Source: Bacteroides sp. (GTDB taxonomy: Bacteria; Bacillota; Clostridia; Oscillospirales; Acutalibacteraceae). Taken from it: a DNA stretch of 59,700 nt. The notes below the pieces were generated by a model. The model saw only the letters and a program-made list of their open reading frames with translations, made no database searches and was not told where the DNA came from. The stretch is taken from the NCBI GenBank assembly GCA_023665085.1, contig JAMPEQ010000014.1, forward strand, positions 1-59,700, read 5' to 3'. Position numbers and translations under genes: made by a program. Numbering within the stretch: position 1 is the stretch's first letter; every line of letters starts with the position of its first letter. Positions 41,004 through 50,188 of the stretch are shown here, in pieces.

Positions 41004-41843
41004 TTATTCAATTGGAGTAAGATTCTTCAGGCTTACATCCATTATCGGTGCAGAATGTGTTAGTGCACCGCAGGATACAAAATCAACACCGATTTCAGCA
41101 ATTTCATTTAATCTTGATTTTGTTACATTTCCCGAACACTCTGTTTGTGCCTTGCCGTCAATCATTTCAACTGCTTTTTTCATTGTATCATTGCTCATGT
41201 TATCAAGCATAATGATATCTGCGCCGGCATCAAGTGCTTCCTGCACCTGTTCAAGAGTTTCTGTTTCAATCTCAATTTTTCGTACAAATGGTGCATAAGC
41301 CTTTGCCATTTGTATAGCTTTTGTTATTGATCCTGCAGCACCGATATGATTGTCTTTAAGCAGTACACCGTCTGAAAGGTTGTATCTGTGATTTGTTGCA
41401 CCGCCTACGGTAACAGCATATTTTTCAAACGGACGCATATTTGGCGTAGTCTTTCTTGTATCAAGAAGTGTTGTTGCATATCCTGAAAGCTCATCCATAT
41501 ACTCTCTTGTCAGCGTAGCAATACCACTCATTCTTTGCAGATAGTTGAGTGCAGTTCTTTCACCGCTGAGAATAGCTTTGATATCTCCATAAATAACGCC
41601 CAGAAGATCGCCCGCAGCTACACGGTCACCGTCTTTGAAATTTGCCTCAAATTTGCTTGTGCTGTCAAGAAGCTCAAATGTTCTTCTGAAAATATCAAGA
41701 CCGCAGATAATGCCGTCCTGCTTGCAGATAAGCTCAGCTTTACCCTGCTTGTCCTCAGGCATAACTGCATTTGTTGAAACATCCTCTGATGTTATATCTT
41801 CTTTTAATGTGTTGAGAATATAATCATCAACATTAATCTTCAT
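41004..41843 (-). CDS. nadC: Nicotinate-nucleotide pyrophosphorylase (carboxylating)
   Basis: 279 residues from ATG 41843. Makes nicotinate mononucleotide from quinolinate and PRPP, the third step of de novo NAD synthesis. Motifs: GDRVAAGDLLGVIYG, LNYLQRMSGIATLTR, DTRKTTPNMRPFEKYAV, GGATNHRYNLSDGVLLKDNHI. The start overlaps the nadB stop by 11 nt; longer in-frame starts upstream would overlap nadB further. Confidence 0.96.
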   Translation of the reverse strand: MKINVDDYILNTLKEDITSEDVSTNAVMPEDKQGKAELICKQDGIICGLDIFRRTFELLDSTSKFEANFKDGDRVAAGDLLGVIYGDIKAILSGERTALNYLQRMSGIATLTREYMDELSGYATTLLDTRKTTPNMRPFEKYAVTVGGATNHRYNLSDGVLLKDNHIGAAGSITKAIQMAKAYAPFVRKIEIETETLEQVQEALDAGADIIMLDNMSNDTMKKAVEMIDGKAQTECSGNVTKSRLNEIAEIGVDFVSCGALTHSAPIMDVSLKNLTPIE

Positions 41844-43158
41844 TGTTACACCATTTATCATAGAATTCTCTGTCCTTTCCTTTGATTTCATTCATGATAA
41901 GCTTTTTGAACTCTTTTTCCCTGGTTTCTTTTTCTTCATAAGCATCAAGATTTATGTTAGGCATATCAATTGGCTTGTCACTTGAATCCTGAGAAATAAG
42001 CTTTGCAGCTCTTTTTGCAAATACAAGACTTTCCAACAGGGAATTTGATGCAAGTCTGTTTCGTCCGTGAACGCCATTGCAGGCTGTTTCACCGACAGCA
42101 TACAGATGATTCATAGAGGTTTTTCCGTTAATATCTGTCTTTACTCCGCCCATCATATAGTGCTGAGCAGGGGTGACAGGAACTTTGTCTTTGGTTATAT
42201 CATAACCTTCCTCCATGCAGGCTTCAAAGATGTTGGGAAATCTTTCCTTTGCCTCTTCGGTGTTCATTGACGGCAAAGTTATGTAAACGTGATCTGTGCC
42301 GAACTTTGCCATTTCTTTTACAATTGCATCGGTTACAATATCTCTTGGCTGAAGCTCGTCAGTAAAGCGTTCTCCGTTTTCATTGAGCAGAATAGCACCC
42401 TCACCGCGTACACTTTCGCTGATTAAGAAACGTCTGCCTTTTTTCTTGCTGTAAAGTGTAGTCGGATGAATTTGAATATAGTTCATATCCTTAAGCTCAA
42501 CACCATGCTTGATTGCAAGGGCGAATGAGTCACCTGTAATATGAGGATAGTTTGTAGAATTCATGAACAATCCGCCTATACCGCCTGTGGCAAGAACGAT
42601 ATCTCTTGCCAGAATTGCACCCATTTCGCCATATTCATCCTCGCAGACAATTCCCTGACAGATATTATTGCTTTCAATAAAATCAATCATCGTAGTCTGA
42701 GGAACAAGAGTAATGTTTGCTCTCTTTTTAGCTATGTTCAGCAGAGTAGCAGTGATTTCCTTTCCTGTTTCATCCTTGTGGTGAAGAATTCGGTTTTGTC
42801 TGTGTGCACCTTCTCTTGTGTAATCGTAATCACCATCATCAGCAGTGTCAAAATTTACACCAAGCTCAATAAGTTTGCTGATAACATCTGTTGATGACTC
42901 TATCATTACTTTTACTGATTCAGGATTATTTTCATAATGTCCTGCTTTCATTGTATCTTCAAAATAGCAGTTAAAATCATCAATATCTTTTAGTACACAT
43001 ACCCCGCCTTGTGCAAGGTATGAGTCACATTCTTTTAAATTCTCTTTGGTAATAACAAGAATATCCTTGTCCTTCGGCAGACAAAGAGCAGCAAACAAAC
43101 CTGCAACACCGCTGCCGATAATTACAACATCTGTCTTAATATAATCCTTTAACTCCAT
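41833..43158 (-). CDS. nadB: L-aspartate oxidase (short form)
   Basis: 441 residues. FAD-binding VVIIGSGVAGLFAAL at the N-terminus, substrate-binding segment HPTTLYSKKKGRRFLISESVRGEG and catalytic HGRNRLASNSLLE. Oxidises aspartate to iminoaspartate for quinolinate synthesis. It is about 90-100 residues shorter than the enterobacterial enzyme, lacking most of the C-terminal helical domain. nadA is not in the window. Strong promoter upstream; ribosome site weak. Confidence 0.94.
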   Translation of the reverse strand: MELKDYIKTDVVIIGSGVAGLFAALCLPKDKDILVITKENLKECDSYLAQGGVCVLKDIDDFNCYFEDTMKAGHYENNPESVKVMIESSTDVISKLIELGVNFDTADDGDYDYTREGAHRQNRILHHKDETGKEITATLLNIAKKRANITLVPQTTMIDFIESNNICQGIVCEDEYGEMGAILARDIVLATGGIGGLFMNSTNYPHITGDSFALAIKHGVELKDMNYIQIHPTTLYSKKKGRRFLISESVRGEGAILLNENGERFTDELQPRDIVTDAIVKEMAKFGTDHVYITLPSMNTEEAKERFPNIFEACMEEGYDITKDKVPVTPAQHYMMGGVKTDINGKTSMNHLYAVGETACNGVHGRNRLASNSLLESLVFAKRAAKLISQDSSDKPIDMPNINLDAYEEKETREKEFKKLIMNEIKGKDREFYDKWCNNED

Positions 43159-43240
43159 TTTTTATGTAGGCTGTTAGTATTATATAATCACAAGCCTATC
43201 TCCTGTAAATATTTGTGTACTTTTTAGATATACTTATTCT

Positions 43241-43269
43241 ACTATATATTTTTTTTGCACTGTTGTCAA
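43241..43269 (-). promoter_or_regulatory. Promoter of nadB-nadC
   Basis: Minus strand TTGACA (43269-43264), 17-nt spacer, TATAGT (43246-43241). Confidence 0.7.
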
Positions 43270-43271
43270 GA

Positions 43272-43300
43272 TTGATAATGATTTTACATTATGATATTAT
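43272..43300 (+). promoter_or_regulatory. Promoter of the HAD-metallophosphoesterase pair
   Basis: TTGATA (43272-43277), 17-nt spacer, TATTAT (43295-43300); almost abuts the divergent nadB -35. Confidence 0.6.
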
Positions 43301-43329
43301 AACTATAATAAAGTGCAGAGGTATATCTT

Positions 43330-43896
43330 ATGAATGTATATGATTTTGATAATACAATTTATGATGGTGAAACTCTTGTGGATTTCATTGTCTATTACAT
43401 AAAAACAGATCCTAGAATATGGAAATATGTGCCTAAGCTTTTGTGGATTTATTTTAAAGACAGCTTTCATCTTTTTACAGTGGAGGAAGCAATAAAGGCA
43501 TATGCAGGATTTCTTGAGGGGTACTATGTTAAAATTGATACTATTGAACAGGATGTAAAAAAATTCTGGGATAAAAATGAGCATAAAATCAAGCCGTGGT
43601 ATGAAAAAGTAAGAAAGGACGATGATGTTATCGTTTCAGGCTCAACCGATTTTCTGCTTGATGAAATTATGAAGCGAATGAATATAAAAAATTATGTAGG
43701 CTCGTCAATAGATAAGAGTACAGGAAAATTCATTCGTCTTTGCTTTCTTGAAAATAAGGTGAAAATATTTAAAGAGCTTTATCCTGACGGGCATATTGAT
43801 AACTTTTATACTGATTCAATGAATGACAAGCCAATGATGGATATTGCCGATCATGTTTATTTTGTAACAGGAGATAAAATAGAGCAAATTAAGTGA
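43330..43896 (+). CDS. HAD-superfamily phosphatase (subclass IB-like)
   Basis: 188 residues. Motif I DFDNTIYDGET (5-15), motif II SGST (about 98-101), motif III Lys in ENKVKIFKELYPDG, motif IV TDSMNDKPMMD. The cap between motifs I and II is helical with aromatic-rich KYVPKLLWIYFKDSF, resembling phosphoserine-phosphatase-like and acyl-phosphate-type members. Followed after 18 nt by a metallophosphoesterase, so both likely belong to one small phosphate-ester pathway. Confidence 0.87.
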   Translation: MNVYDFDNTIYDGETLVDFIVYYIKTDPRIWKYVPKLLWIYFKDSFHLFTVEEAIKAYAGFLEGYYVKIDTIEQDVKKFWDKNEHKIKPWYEKVRKDDDVIVSGSTDFLLDEIMKRMNIKNYVGSSIDKSTGKFIRLCFLENKVKIFKELYPDGHIDNFYTDSMNDKPMMDIADHVYFVTGDKIEQIK

Positions 43897-43914
43897 ATTT
43901 ATACGGGGTGACTT

Positions 43915-45288
43915 ATGACAAAATTAACTTTTATTGCAGATACTCACCACTACAGCAAAAGCCTTGGTGTATCAGGCAGGGCGTATCAGCTTCGTTCAGG
44001 ATCAGATCAAAAATGCCTTGCTGAGACAGGTGATATTATCGATGCAGCCTTTGAGAAAATAGCGTGTTCCGATACTGATGCCGTTATGATTGCAGGAGAT
44101 GTTACGAATGATGGTGAAATGGTTTCTCATCTGGAATTTAGAGAAAAGCTGTACAGGCTGAAAAAAAGCAAAAAAATTTATCTTATTACAGCAACTCACG
44201 ATTGGTGCTGTGACGAAAATCCAAGACGTTTTAAGGATAATGACGTCTCAAATGATGTTGAGGTAATGCCAAGCAATAAGCTGCCCGAATTCTATAAGGA
44301 TTTTGGTGTTGGTGATGCTTTGAGTGTTTATACAACCCATATAGGTACATGCTCTTATGTTGCTCAGCTTTCTGACAATGTTCGTTTGCTGGCACTTAAT
44401 GATGATAAGAATGCAAATAATCATGCAGGATTCACTGAAGAGCATTTTGAATGGATTGAAGAGCAGATAAAAAAGGCCTATGAAGATAAATGTATTATTA
44501 TCGGTATGGAGCATCATTTGCTCACACCGCATATCAGTCCTCTTTTAACCGGAGGCGGTACATGTGTTGCAGATAGGGGATATGTTGCCTCACGTCTTGC
44601 TGATGCAGGTCTCAAATATATGTTTGTCGGTCACTCTCACATACAGAACACAACAGATTTCAAATCACAAAACGGTAATGTCATTAAAGAGGTTAATATA
44701 GGCTCTCTTGTGGGGTATCCTGCACCGATTGTTAATGTTATAGTCAATGATGATATGACACTCAACTATGAGGTAGAGTATCTTGATACATTTTTGATTA
44801 ACGGCAGATCAGTTGATGCACAGGATTTTCTGCGCATTCATGCAGTGTCGATTATTCACAGAGTGCTTGATGCGCCTTGCAGACAGGAATTTGCAGACAG
44901 ACTGACTGCTCTTCAGCTCAATGGTGAAAAATTTTCAGTGATTTTTCCTTTGATTAAAAGAATATTGAAAAATATTAAAAGAGATACGGTGGCAGATGTA
45001 TATCGCCGTCTTAAGCACCTTGGACTTGCAGAATATGTTGATAAAGATGCTTTTTGTGCATATCAAAATAAAAGATTGATTTCAATTATAGATGAAATAT
45101 GGCTTTCAGCTCTGGACGGAAGCAGAGTTAAATATGAAAAAGACAGTGATTATTACAGATTGGTTATGTCTGTAATTTCAATTCCGTGCAAAATTTTCAA
45201 AAAAAATAATGATTTAAAAAAATTAATTTTTGCTTTTGATAATATTCTGACAGGAGGAAAATATAATAATCAGGCAGATATAATTTAG
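43915..45288 (+). CDS. Calcineurin-like metallophosphoesterase
   Basis: 457 residues, no signal peptide. Metal-binding motifs in order: FIADTHHYSK (DxH), GDVTNDGE, THDW in place of the usual GNHD, GMEHH, and VGHSHIQN near residue 240. The C-terminal about 180 residues are helical and have no obvious domain. Ribosome site GGGGTGA. Substrate unknown; paired with a HAD phosphatase. Confidence 0.88.
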   Translation: MTKLTFIADTHHYSKSLGVSGRAYQLRSGSDQKCLAETGDIIDAAFEKIACSDTDAVMIAGDVTNDGEMVSHLEFREKLYRLKKSKKIYLITATHDWCCDENPRRFKDNDVSNDVEVMPSNKLPEFYKDFGVGDALSVYTTHIGTCSYVAQLSDNVRLLALNDDKNANNHAGFTEEHFEWIEEQIKKAYEDKCIIIGMEHHLLTPHISPLLTGGGTCVADRGYVASRLADAGLKYMFVGHSHIQNTTDFKSQNGNVIKEVNIGSLVGYPAPIVNVIVNDDMTLNYEVEYLDTFLINGRSVDAQDFLRIHAVSIIHRVLDAPCRQEFADRLTALQLNGEKFSVIFPLIKRILKNIKRDTVADVYRRLKHLGLAEYVDKDAFCAYQNKRLISIIDEIWLSALDGSRVKYEKDSDYYRLVMSVISIPCKIFKKNNDLKKLIFAFDNILTGGKYNNQADII

Positions 45289-45642
45289 CGAAAAATATTT
45301 ATTTTGTTTTATTATAATATGCTATTGACAATTGGATTACAGCGTGTTACTATTTTGTTACTAATTCAAAATACAATATTTTGTTAATAAATCAAAATAA
45401 TTTTGCGTTATACAATATATAGTATACAAAAAACGCAAATGCACAATTTAGTCATATTTTAGCATTGGTTACATTTTGGATAAAATATTATGTTTATGAT
45501 TTATTTTAATATGTGTTTTTGCTATAATATGAATGTTTATTAGCATACATAAAACTTTGCTGAATGCAAAGTATAATATTAGTTCGATTTTTATACTTAA
45601 AACTTGATATATAATACCTGTAAAGAGAGAGGTGAATGATGC
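45289..45642. other. AT-rich intergenic region before murA
   Basis: About 350 bases with no gene. It contains short repeats of the AAAAT and TTTTG type, an imperfect inverted repeat TTGCGTT ... AACGCAA near 45400-45440, and several TATAAT-like hexamers, none with a good -35 at the right spacing. The murA ribosome site GAGAGGTGA ends it. Confidence 0.45.
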
Positions 45643-46935
45643 TTGGAAAACTTTGTTATTAAAGGCGGGCATGAGCTTTTCGGCGAAGTAAGTATCAGCG
45701 GTGCAAAAAATGCGGCAGTAGCTATTTTGCCTGCAGCTCTTCTTTGTGACGACGTTGTTCGCATTGAAAATATTCCAAACATCAGTGATGTTAGCTTAAT
45801 AATTCAAATTCTTGACCGCATGGGTGCAGGAATTAAGATGATAAATAAAAATACAATAGAAATTGATTCACGTTCGGTTACATTTAAGGCAGTTCCTTAT
45901 GATTTGGCTTCTCGTTTTCGAGCAAGCTATTATCTTATTGGTGTAATGCTTGGCAGATTTAAAAGAGCAGAGGTTGCCATGCCCGGCGGATGTGATTTTG
46001 GAACAAGACCTATTGATCTGCACACAAAGGGTTTTCGCATGCTTGGCGCAACAGTTGAGACTATTGACGGCATGGTATGTGCTAAGGCGGACAAGCTGGT
46101 TGGTGCATCAATATATATGGATCAGGTTTCTGTTGGTGCAACAATGAATGTAATGCTGGCTGCAGTTCTTGCAAGAGGCCTTACTATCATTGAAAATGCT
46201 GCAAAAGAACCGCATATTGTTGATTTGGCAAACTTTCTTAATTCAATGGGTGCAGATGTCCGCGGTGCAGGAACAGATGTAATTAAAATCCGCGGGGTTG
46301 AAACACTGCACGGCTGCACTTATTCAATTATCCCTGATCAGATTGAAGCAGGCACATATATGGTTGCAGCTGCAACCTGCGGCGGAGATGTTCTTATTAA
46401 GAATATTATTCCTAAGCATCTGGAGTCTATAAGTGCAAAGCTCATTGAGGCAGGTGCAGAGATTATTGAGTACGACGATGCTATTCGTGTAACACGTTTT
46501 AAAGAGCTCACAAAGTGCAATGTCAAAACAATGCCTCATCCTGGTTTTCCAACGGATATGCAGCCGCAGATGGCAGTTCTTCTGTCACTTGCAAAGGGCA
46601 CAAGTATTCTTACAGAAGGTGTATGGGACAGCCGTTTTCAATATGTAGGTCAGCTTCTTCGCATGGGTGCTGATATTCAGGTTGACGGTAAGATTGCAGT
46701 TATTGAGGGTGTTGACAAGCTTGACGGTGTAAATGTAAAGGCAACTGACCTTCGTGCTGGCGCGGCAATGATTATTGCAGGTCTTGCGGCTAAGGGAGAA
46801 ACTACTGTTGAGGATATTCTTTATATTGACAGAGGTTATGAGGATGTTGTTGAAAAATTCAGTTCAATTGGTGCTGATATAAAGCGCGTAACAGTCAGTG
46901 ATGTCGATTCAGAGACAATTTCAAATGTTGGATAA
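45643..46935 (+). CDS. murA: UDP-GlcNAc 1-carboxyvinyltransferase
   Basis: 430 residues; first committed step of peptidoglycan synthesis, adding enolpyruvate from PEP to UDP-GlcNAc. The active-site Cys117 in PGGCDFGTRPIDLHTKGF is present, so the enzyme should be fosfomycin-sensitive. Other landmarks: SGAKNAAVAILPAALL and PHPGFPTDMQPQ. TTG start with GAGAGGTGA upstream; the ATG at 45639 is out of frame. Firmicutes often have two copies; which paralogue this is cannot be told here. Confidence 0.95.
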   Translation: MENFVIKGGHELFGEVSISGAKNAAVAILPAALLCDDVVRIENIPNISDVSLIIQILDRMGAGIKMINKNTIEIDSRSVTFKAVPYDLASRFRASYYLIGVMLGRFKRAEVAMPGGCDFGTRPIDLHTKGFRMLGATVETIDGMVCAKADKLVGASIYMDQVSVGATMNVMLAAVLARGLTIIENAAKEPHIVDLANFLNSMGADVRGAGTDVIKIRGVETLHGCTYSIIPDQIEAGTYMVAAATCGGDVLIKNIIPKHLESISAKLIEAGAEIIEYDDAIRVTRFKELTKCNVKTMPHPGFPTDMQPQMAVLLSLAKGTSILTEGVWDSRFQYVGQLLRMGADIQVDGKIAVIEGVDKLDGVNVKATDLRAGAAMIIAGLAAKGETTVEDILYIDRGYEDVVEKFSSIGADIKRVTVSDVDSETISNVG

Positions 46936-46953
46936 ATCAAAATATATTAAATC

Positions 46954-47023
46954 AAAGCGTATCTTGATGGAGCTGAGGTGTTGTAACGATACCTCAGCTA
47001 GTACTTATGATACGCTTTTTTAG
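46954..47023 (+). terminator. Nested-hairpin terminator after murA
   Basis: Outer 10-bp stem (46954-46963 / 47009-47018) encloses an inner 9-bp stem (46971-46979 / 46991-46999), followed by a T-run reaching the walJ ribosome site. Confidence 0.82.
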
Positions 47024-47033
47024 TGAGGAAAAT

Positions 47034-47822
47034 ATGGCAAAGGTATGTCAGCTCTTTTCGGGCAGTAAGGGTAATTCAATTTTTATTTCGTCCCAAGGTC
47101 ATAATTTTTTGGTAGATGTAGGTGTAAGCTCAAAAAAGTGCTGTGAAGCGCTTGAGGCAATTGGAGTAGATCCGGGAACTATAGAGGGAGTTTTTGTTAC
47201 TCACGAGCATATAGACCACAGCAAAGGGCTAAGAGTATTTTGCACAAAACACAATGTTCCTGTCTATGCTTCTGAAAAATGCATTGAGAAAATGTATGAA
47301 GAAAATATAATTACCGAAAGTATGCGTGTAAAAAAGATTGATTACCATATCGAAACAGCAGGTATTGAGGTTAAATGCTTTCATCAAAGTCATGACAGCG
47401 TTGATTGCCTCGGCTTCAGATTTAATCTGCATGAGGGAAGAAGTGTGTCGGTCTGCACTGACACCGGCTACATTACTCAAAATGCCAAAGAGGTGCTTAA
47501 GGGGACAGATTTAATTTTTATTGAATCAAATCATGAGGTTTCTATGCTTCAGGCAGGTCCGTATCCGTTTTCTTTGAAAAAGAGGATAATGAGTGATAAA
47601 GGGCATCTTTCAAATTTCGCCTGTGGTGAGTACATAAAGGAGCTTGCAAAAAGCGGTACTACGCGTTTTGTTCTCTGTCATTTGAGTAAGGAAAACAATA
47701 TGCCTGAAATTGCACTTCAGACAGCTTTGGCAGCTTTTAATGAAATAGGCTTTAGGGTTAATGTGGATTACAGAATTTATGTTTCTCCTCCTGTAAATAA
47801 TTCAAGGGGGATTGCAATATGA
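47034..47822 (+). CDS. walJ: WalJ/YycJ-type metallo-beta-lactamase-fold hydrolase
   Basis: 262 residues. Metal-binding HEHIDHSKG (about 61-69) with HQSHD and CHLSKENN further on; ends with the family-typical VNVDYRIYVSPP. The family is linked to the WalRK cell-wall regulon and to DNA damage tolerance in Firmicutes; enzymatic substrate is unsettled. ATG 47034 has GTGAGGAAAAT upstream; an in-frame ATG at 47007 is inside the murA terminator. In Bacillus the same gene also neighbours rlmH. Confidence 0.92.
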   Translation: MAKVCQLFSGSKGNSIFISSQGHNFLVDVGVSSKKCCEALEAIGVDPGTIEGVFVTHEHIDHSKGLRVFCTKHNVPVYASEKCIEKMYEENIITESMRVKKIDYHIETAGIEVKCFHQSHDSVDCLGFRFNLHEGRSVSVCTDTGYITQNAKEVLKGTDLIFIESNHEVSMLQAGPYPFSLKKRIMSDKGHLSNFACGEYIKELAKSGTTRFVLCHLSKENNMPEIALQTALAAFNEIGFRVNVDYRIYVSPPVNNSRGIAI

Positions 47823-48298
47823 TGAATATAACAGTAATTGCAGTCGGCAAGCTTAAAGAAAAATATTTGCGCGACGGATGTGCAGAATACATAAAGCGTC
47901 TCGGCAGTTTTGCAAAGATTAATATTATCGAGGTTAACGAGTGCCGATGCAGTGATAATCCTTCTCAGAGTGAAATTGATAGTGTTATCGAAAAAGAGGG
48001 GAAACAGATTTTAAAGAAAATTCCGAAAAGCTCTTGTGTAATTCCTCTTTGCATTGAAGGGAAAGAGTATACTAGCCCTGATTTCTCATCACTGATAGAA
48101 AATATTTCACAAAGCAGTTCACATATATGCTTTGTTATAGGAGGCTCATTCGGCTTGAGCAGTGATGTAAAAAATGCGGGAAAGTATTCACTGTCATTCG
48201 GAAAAATGACATTGCCTCATCAGCTTGCAAGAATGGTGCTGCTAGAGCAGGTTTACAGGGCATTTTCCATTGCAAATAATTCAAAATACCATAAGTAA
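47819..48298 (+). CDS. rlmH: 23S rRNA pseudouridine-1915 N3-methyltransferase
   Basis: 159 residues, full length SPOUT methyltransferase. Signature ICFVIGGSFGLSSDV and the C-terminal SFGKMTLPHQLARMVLLEQV then YRAFSIANNSKYHK are highly characteristic. Methylates pseudouridine 1915 in helix 69. Overlaps walJ by four bases (ATGA). Confidence 0.97.
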   Translation: MMNITVIAVGKLKEKYLRDGCAEYIKRLGSFAKINIIEVNECRCSDNPSQSEIDSVIEKEGKQILKKIPKSSCVIPLCIEGKEYTSPDFSSLIENISQSSSHICFVIGGSFGLSSDVKNAGKYSLSFGKMTLPHQLARMVLLEQVYRAFSIANNSKYHK

Positions 48299-48358
48299 CT
48301 TTATAAAAAATAAATTATTAAATGATATAATTAATGTGATAAAAAGCGGAGGAAAGAT

Positions 48359-48898
48359 ATGAATAAGGATGTTGAAAAGATTTTAGTTACCGAAGAGGAA
48401 CTGCATGAAATTGCCAAAAAGCTTGGCAAAAAAATCACGGATGATTATAAAGGCAAAAAGCTTCTTATAGTTGGTGTGCTGAAGGGTTCAATATATTTTT
48501 TTACAGATCTTTCAAGATACATAGATTTACCTTGTAATATTGATTTTATCCAGGCTTCGAGCTACGGAGCATCAACCGTTTCCAGCGGAAATATAAAAAT
48601 TACCAAGGACATCAGTCAGGATTTAACAGGCTTTGATGTTCTGCTTGTTGAGGATATTCTTGACACGGGAAAAACACTTAAGTATATTCATGATATGCTG
48701 TCTAAACGTAATCCCGAATCAATTGCTGTTGTTACATTGCTTGATAAGCCCGCCAGAAGAACAGCGGATATTGAGGCTGATTATGTTGGTGTGGATGTAC
48801 CAAATGAATTTGTTGTCGGATATGGTCTTGACTATAATCAGTTTTACAGAAATCTTCCGTATATTGCGGTTCTGAAAAGAGAAATTTATGAAAATTAA
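48359..48898 (+). CDS. hpt: Hypoxanthine phosphoribosyltransferase
   Basis: 179 residues. PRPP-binding motif VLLVEDILDTGKTL, loop GVLKGSIYFFTDL and ASSYGAST mark the purine-salvage enzyme that converts hypoxanthine/guanine to IMP/GMP. Ribosome site GCGGAGGAAAG is strong. It follows rlmH by 60 nt and precedes a bidirectional terminator. Confidence 0.95.
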   Translation: MNKDVEKILVTEEELHEIAKKLGKKITDDYKGKKLLIVGVLKGSIYFFTDLSRYIDLPCNIDFIQASSYGASTVSSGNIKITKDISQDLTGFDVLLVEDILDTGKTLKYIHDMLSKRNPESIAVVTLLDKPARRTADIEADYVGVDVPNEFVVGYGLDYNQFYRNLPYIAVLKREIYEN

Positions 48899-48939
48899 TT
48901 GACAATAGATTTTTTGATAGAATAATCAATGACATAATA

Positions 48940-48981
48940 AAAACGGAGAATGCCAACGCCGAGGTGCATTCTCCGTTTTTT
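48940..48981. terminator. Bidirectional terminator
   Basis: 14-bp stem (48940-48953 / 48966-48979), A-run left and T-run right; ends hpt and the converging acyltransferase. Confidence 0.9.
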
Positions 48982-48984
48982 CTG

Positions 48985-50115
48985 TTATAAATCCATAAGT
49001 GTATTCAGTTTTGTGTTATCAAGCTTTTTAACAAGCTTGTCTATTTTGAATAATTTAAAAAGTTTAGATCTGATTATATCAGCTGTACTGCAAACGATAA
49101 ATACAAATATTACCGTAAAAAGCACACATAACATCGCCACTGCAGTTCGGTATTCAAGTATGGGCTTAACATGCTTCGTAAATTCATTATATATTGATGG
49201 ATTTGAGTGTATCAAATAAACTGAAAAAACTCCCGGTGAAATAATTGAAATCAATTTTACAGAAGGCTTGCTTTTTATATTAAGATTTGCAAACAGCATT
49301 AAGAGGGAAATTGCTGAAAGTATTATGAGCGGTGATGTATACGCTACTATAAAATTGTGCGAAATACTGTTTTTTGAGTTCACACAAATATAGTGAATTA
49401 ACCATGTTAATGATGAAAGAAGTATAAATATTAAAAAGTATGTGACAGCTTTTCTGTTTTTTATTATGCCTTCTTCTGATGATTTCTTTATGATGCCTCC
49501 AAGAGCGTATACAAACGAAAGCCAAATTACAGAATAACCTCTGTTTTCAAAAAATAAATCTTTTACAACGCTTTTGTCAAATGTTCTCAGAAAATAAGTA
49601 ATCATAGGCACTATTGATAAGAACAGCATTCCTATTACGAATATTGCCTTAAGCTTTTTGGTATCCATACTTAAAATCAGTTTGTTTATAAACGGCATGA
49701 AAAAGCTGAGAATAAAATATTGTGTAAAAAACCAGTATGTGTTATTTATTACAGGGAAGAATGAGTGAAGTACTTTTTCAGCACTGAAATTATGATTTAC
49801 TGCACACATTAACAGATTTAGGCCAACAGTATAAAATGTTACCTGAAGCCATAAATTAGCTATTCGTGACAGTTTGAATTTTGTTTTTAATCCCACATAA
49901 CCGCTGATTAAAACAAAGCAGTCCACTGCACAGTAACAAATTATTTCCAAAAACCAGCTCGTTTCGTATTTAATTGATCCTGCAGAAGTTTTTGTCAGCA
50001 AACCGCTTCTGCTTAATGTGTGCAGTGCAACAACCATCATCATTGCGACCATTCTCAGCAAATCAACACCATAATTTCTTTTGCTTTCCTGTATTGGTGC
50101 TTTTGATTTGTTCAT
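48985..50115 (-). CDS. Acyltransferase family 3 membrane protein
   Basis: 376 residues with about ten TMs. N-terminal NYGVDLLRMVAMMMVVALHT is the OafA/acyltransferase-3 signature with its catalytic His region. Likely O-acetylates a surface polysaccharide or teichoic acid. ATG 50115 is chosen; the same frame continues upstream through the iolC terminator, where the reading would be out of register with any ribosome site. It follows iolC across a terminator, so it may be read-through or have an unseen promoter. Confidence 0.88.
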   Translation of the reverse strand: MNKSKAPIQESKRNYGVDLLRMVAMMMVVALHTLSRSGLLTKTSAGSIKYETSWFLEIICYCAVDCFVLISGYVGLKTKFKLSRIANLWLQVTFYTVGLNLLMCAVNHNFSAEKVLHSFFPVINNTYWFFTQYFILSFFMPFINKLILSMDTKKLKAIFVIGMLFLSIVPMITYFLRTFDKSVVKDLFFENRGYSVIWLSFVYALGGIIKKSSEEGIIKNRKAVTYFLIFILLSSLTWLIHYICVNSKNSISHNFIVAYTSPLIILSAISLLMLFANLNIKSKPSVKLISIISPGVFSVYLIHSNPSIYNEFTKHVKPILEYRTAVAMLCVLFTVIFVFIVCSTADIIRSKLFKLFKIDKLVKKLDNTKLNTLMDL

Positions 50116-50132
50116 AACAGTTTCCTCAATTA

Positions 50133-50167
50133 AAAAAGGCCCTGCATGGAAAACCCTGCAAGACCTT
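50133..50167 (-). terminator. Terminator after iolC
   Basis: 11-bp stem with two G-U pairs (50157-50167 / 50136-50146) followed by TTTTTT on the minus strand. Confidence 0.8.
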
Positions 50168-50188
50168 TTTGTATTTTTAGTTAAATTT

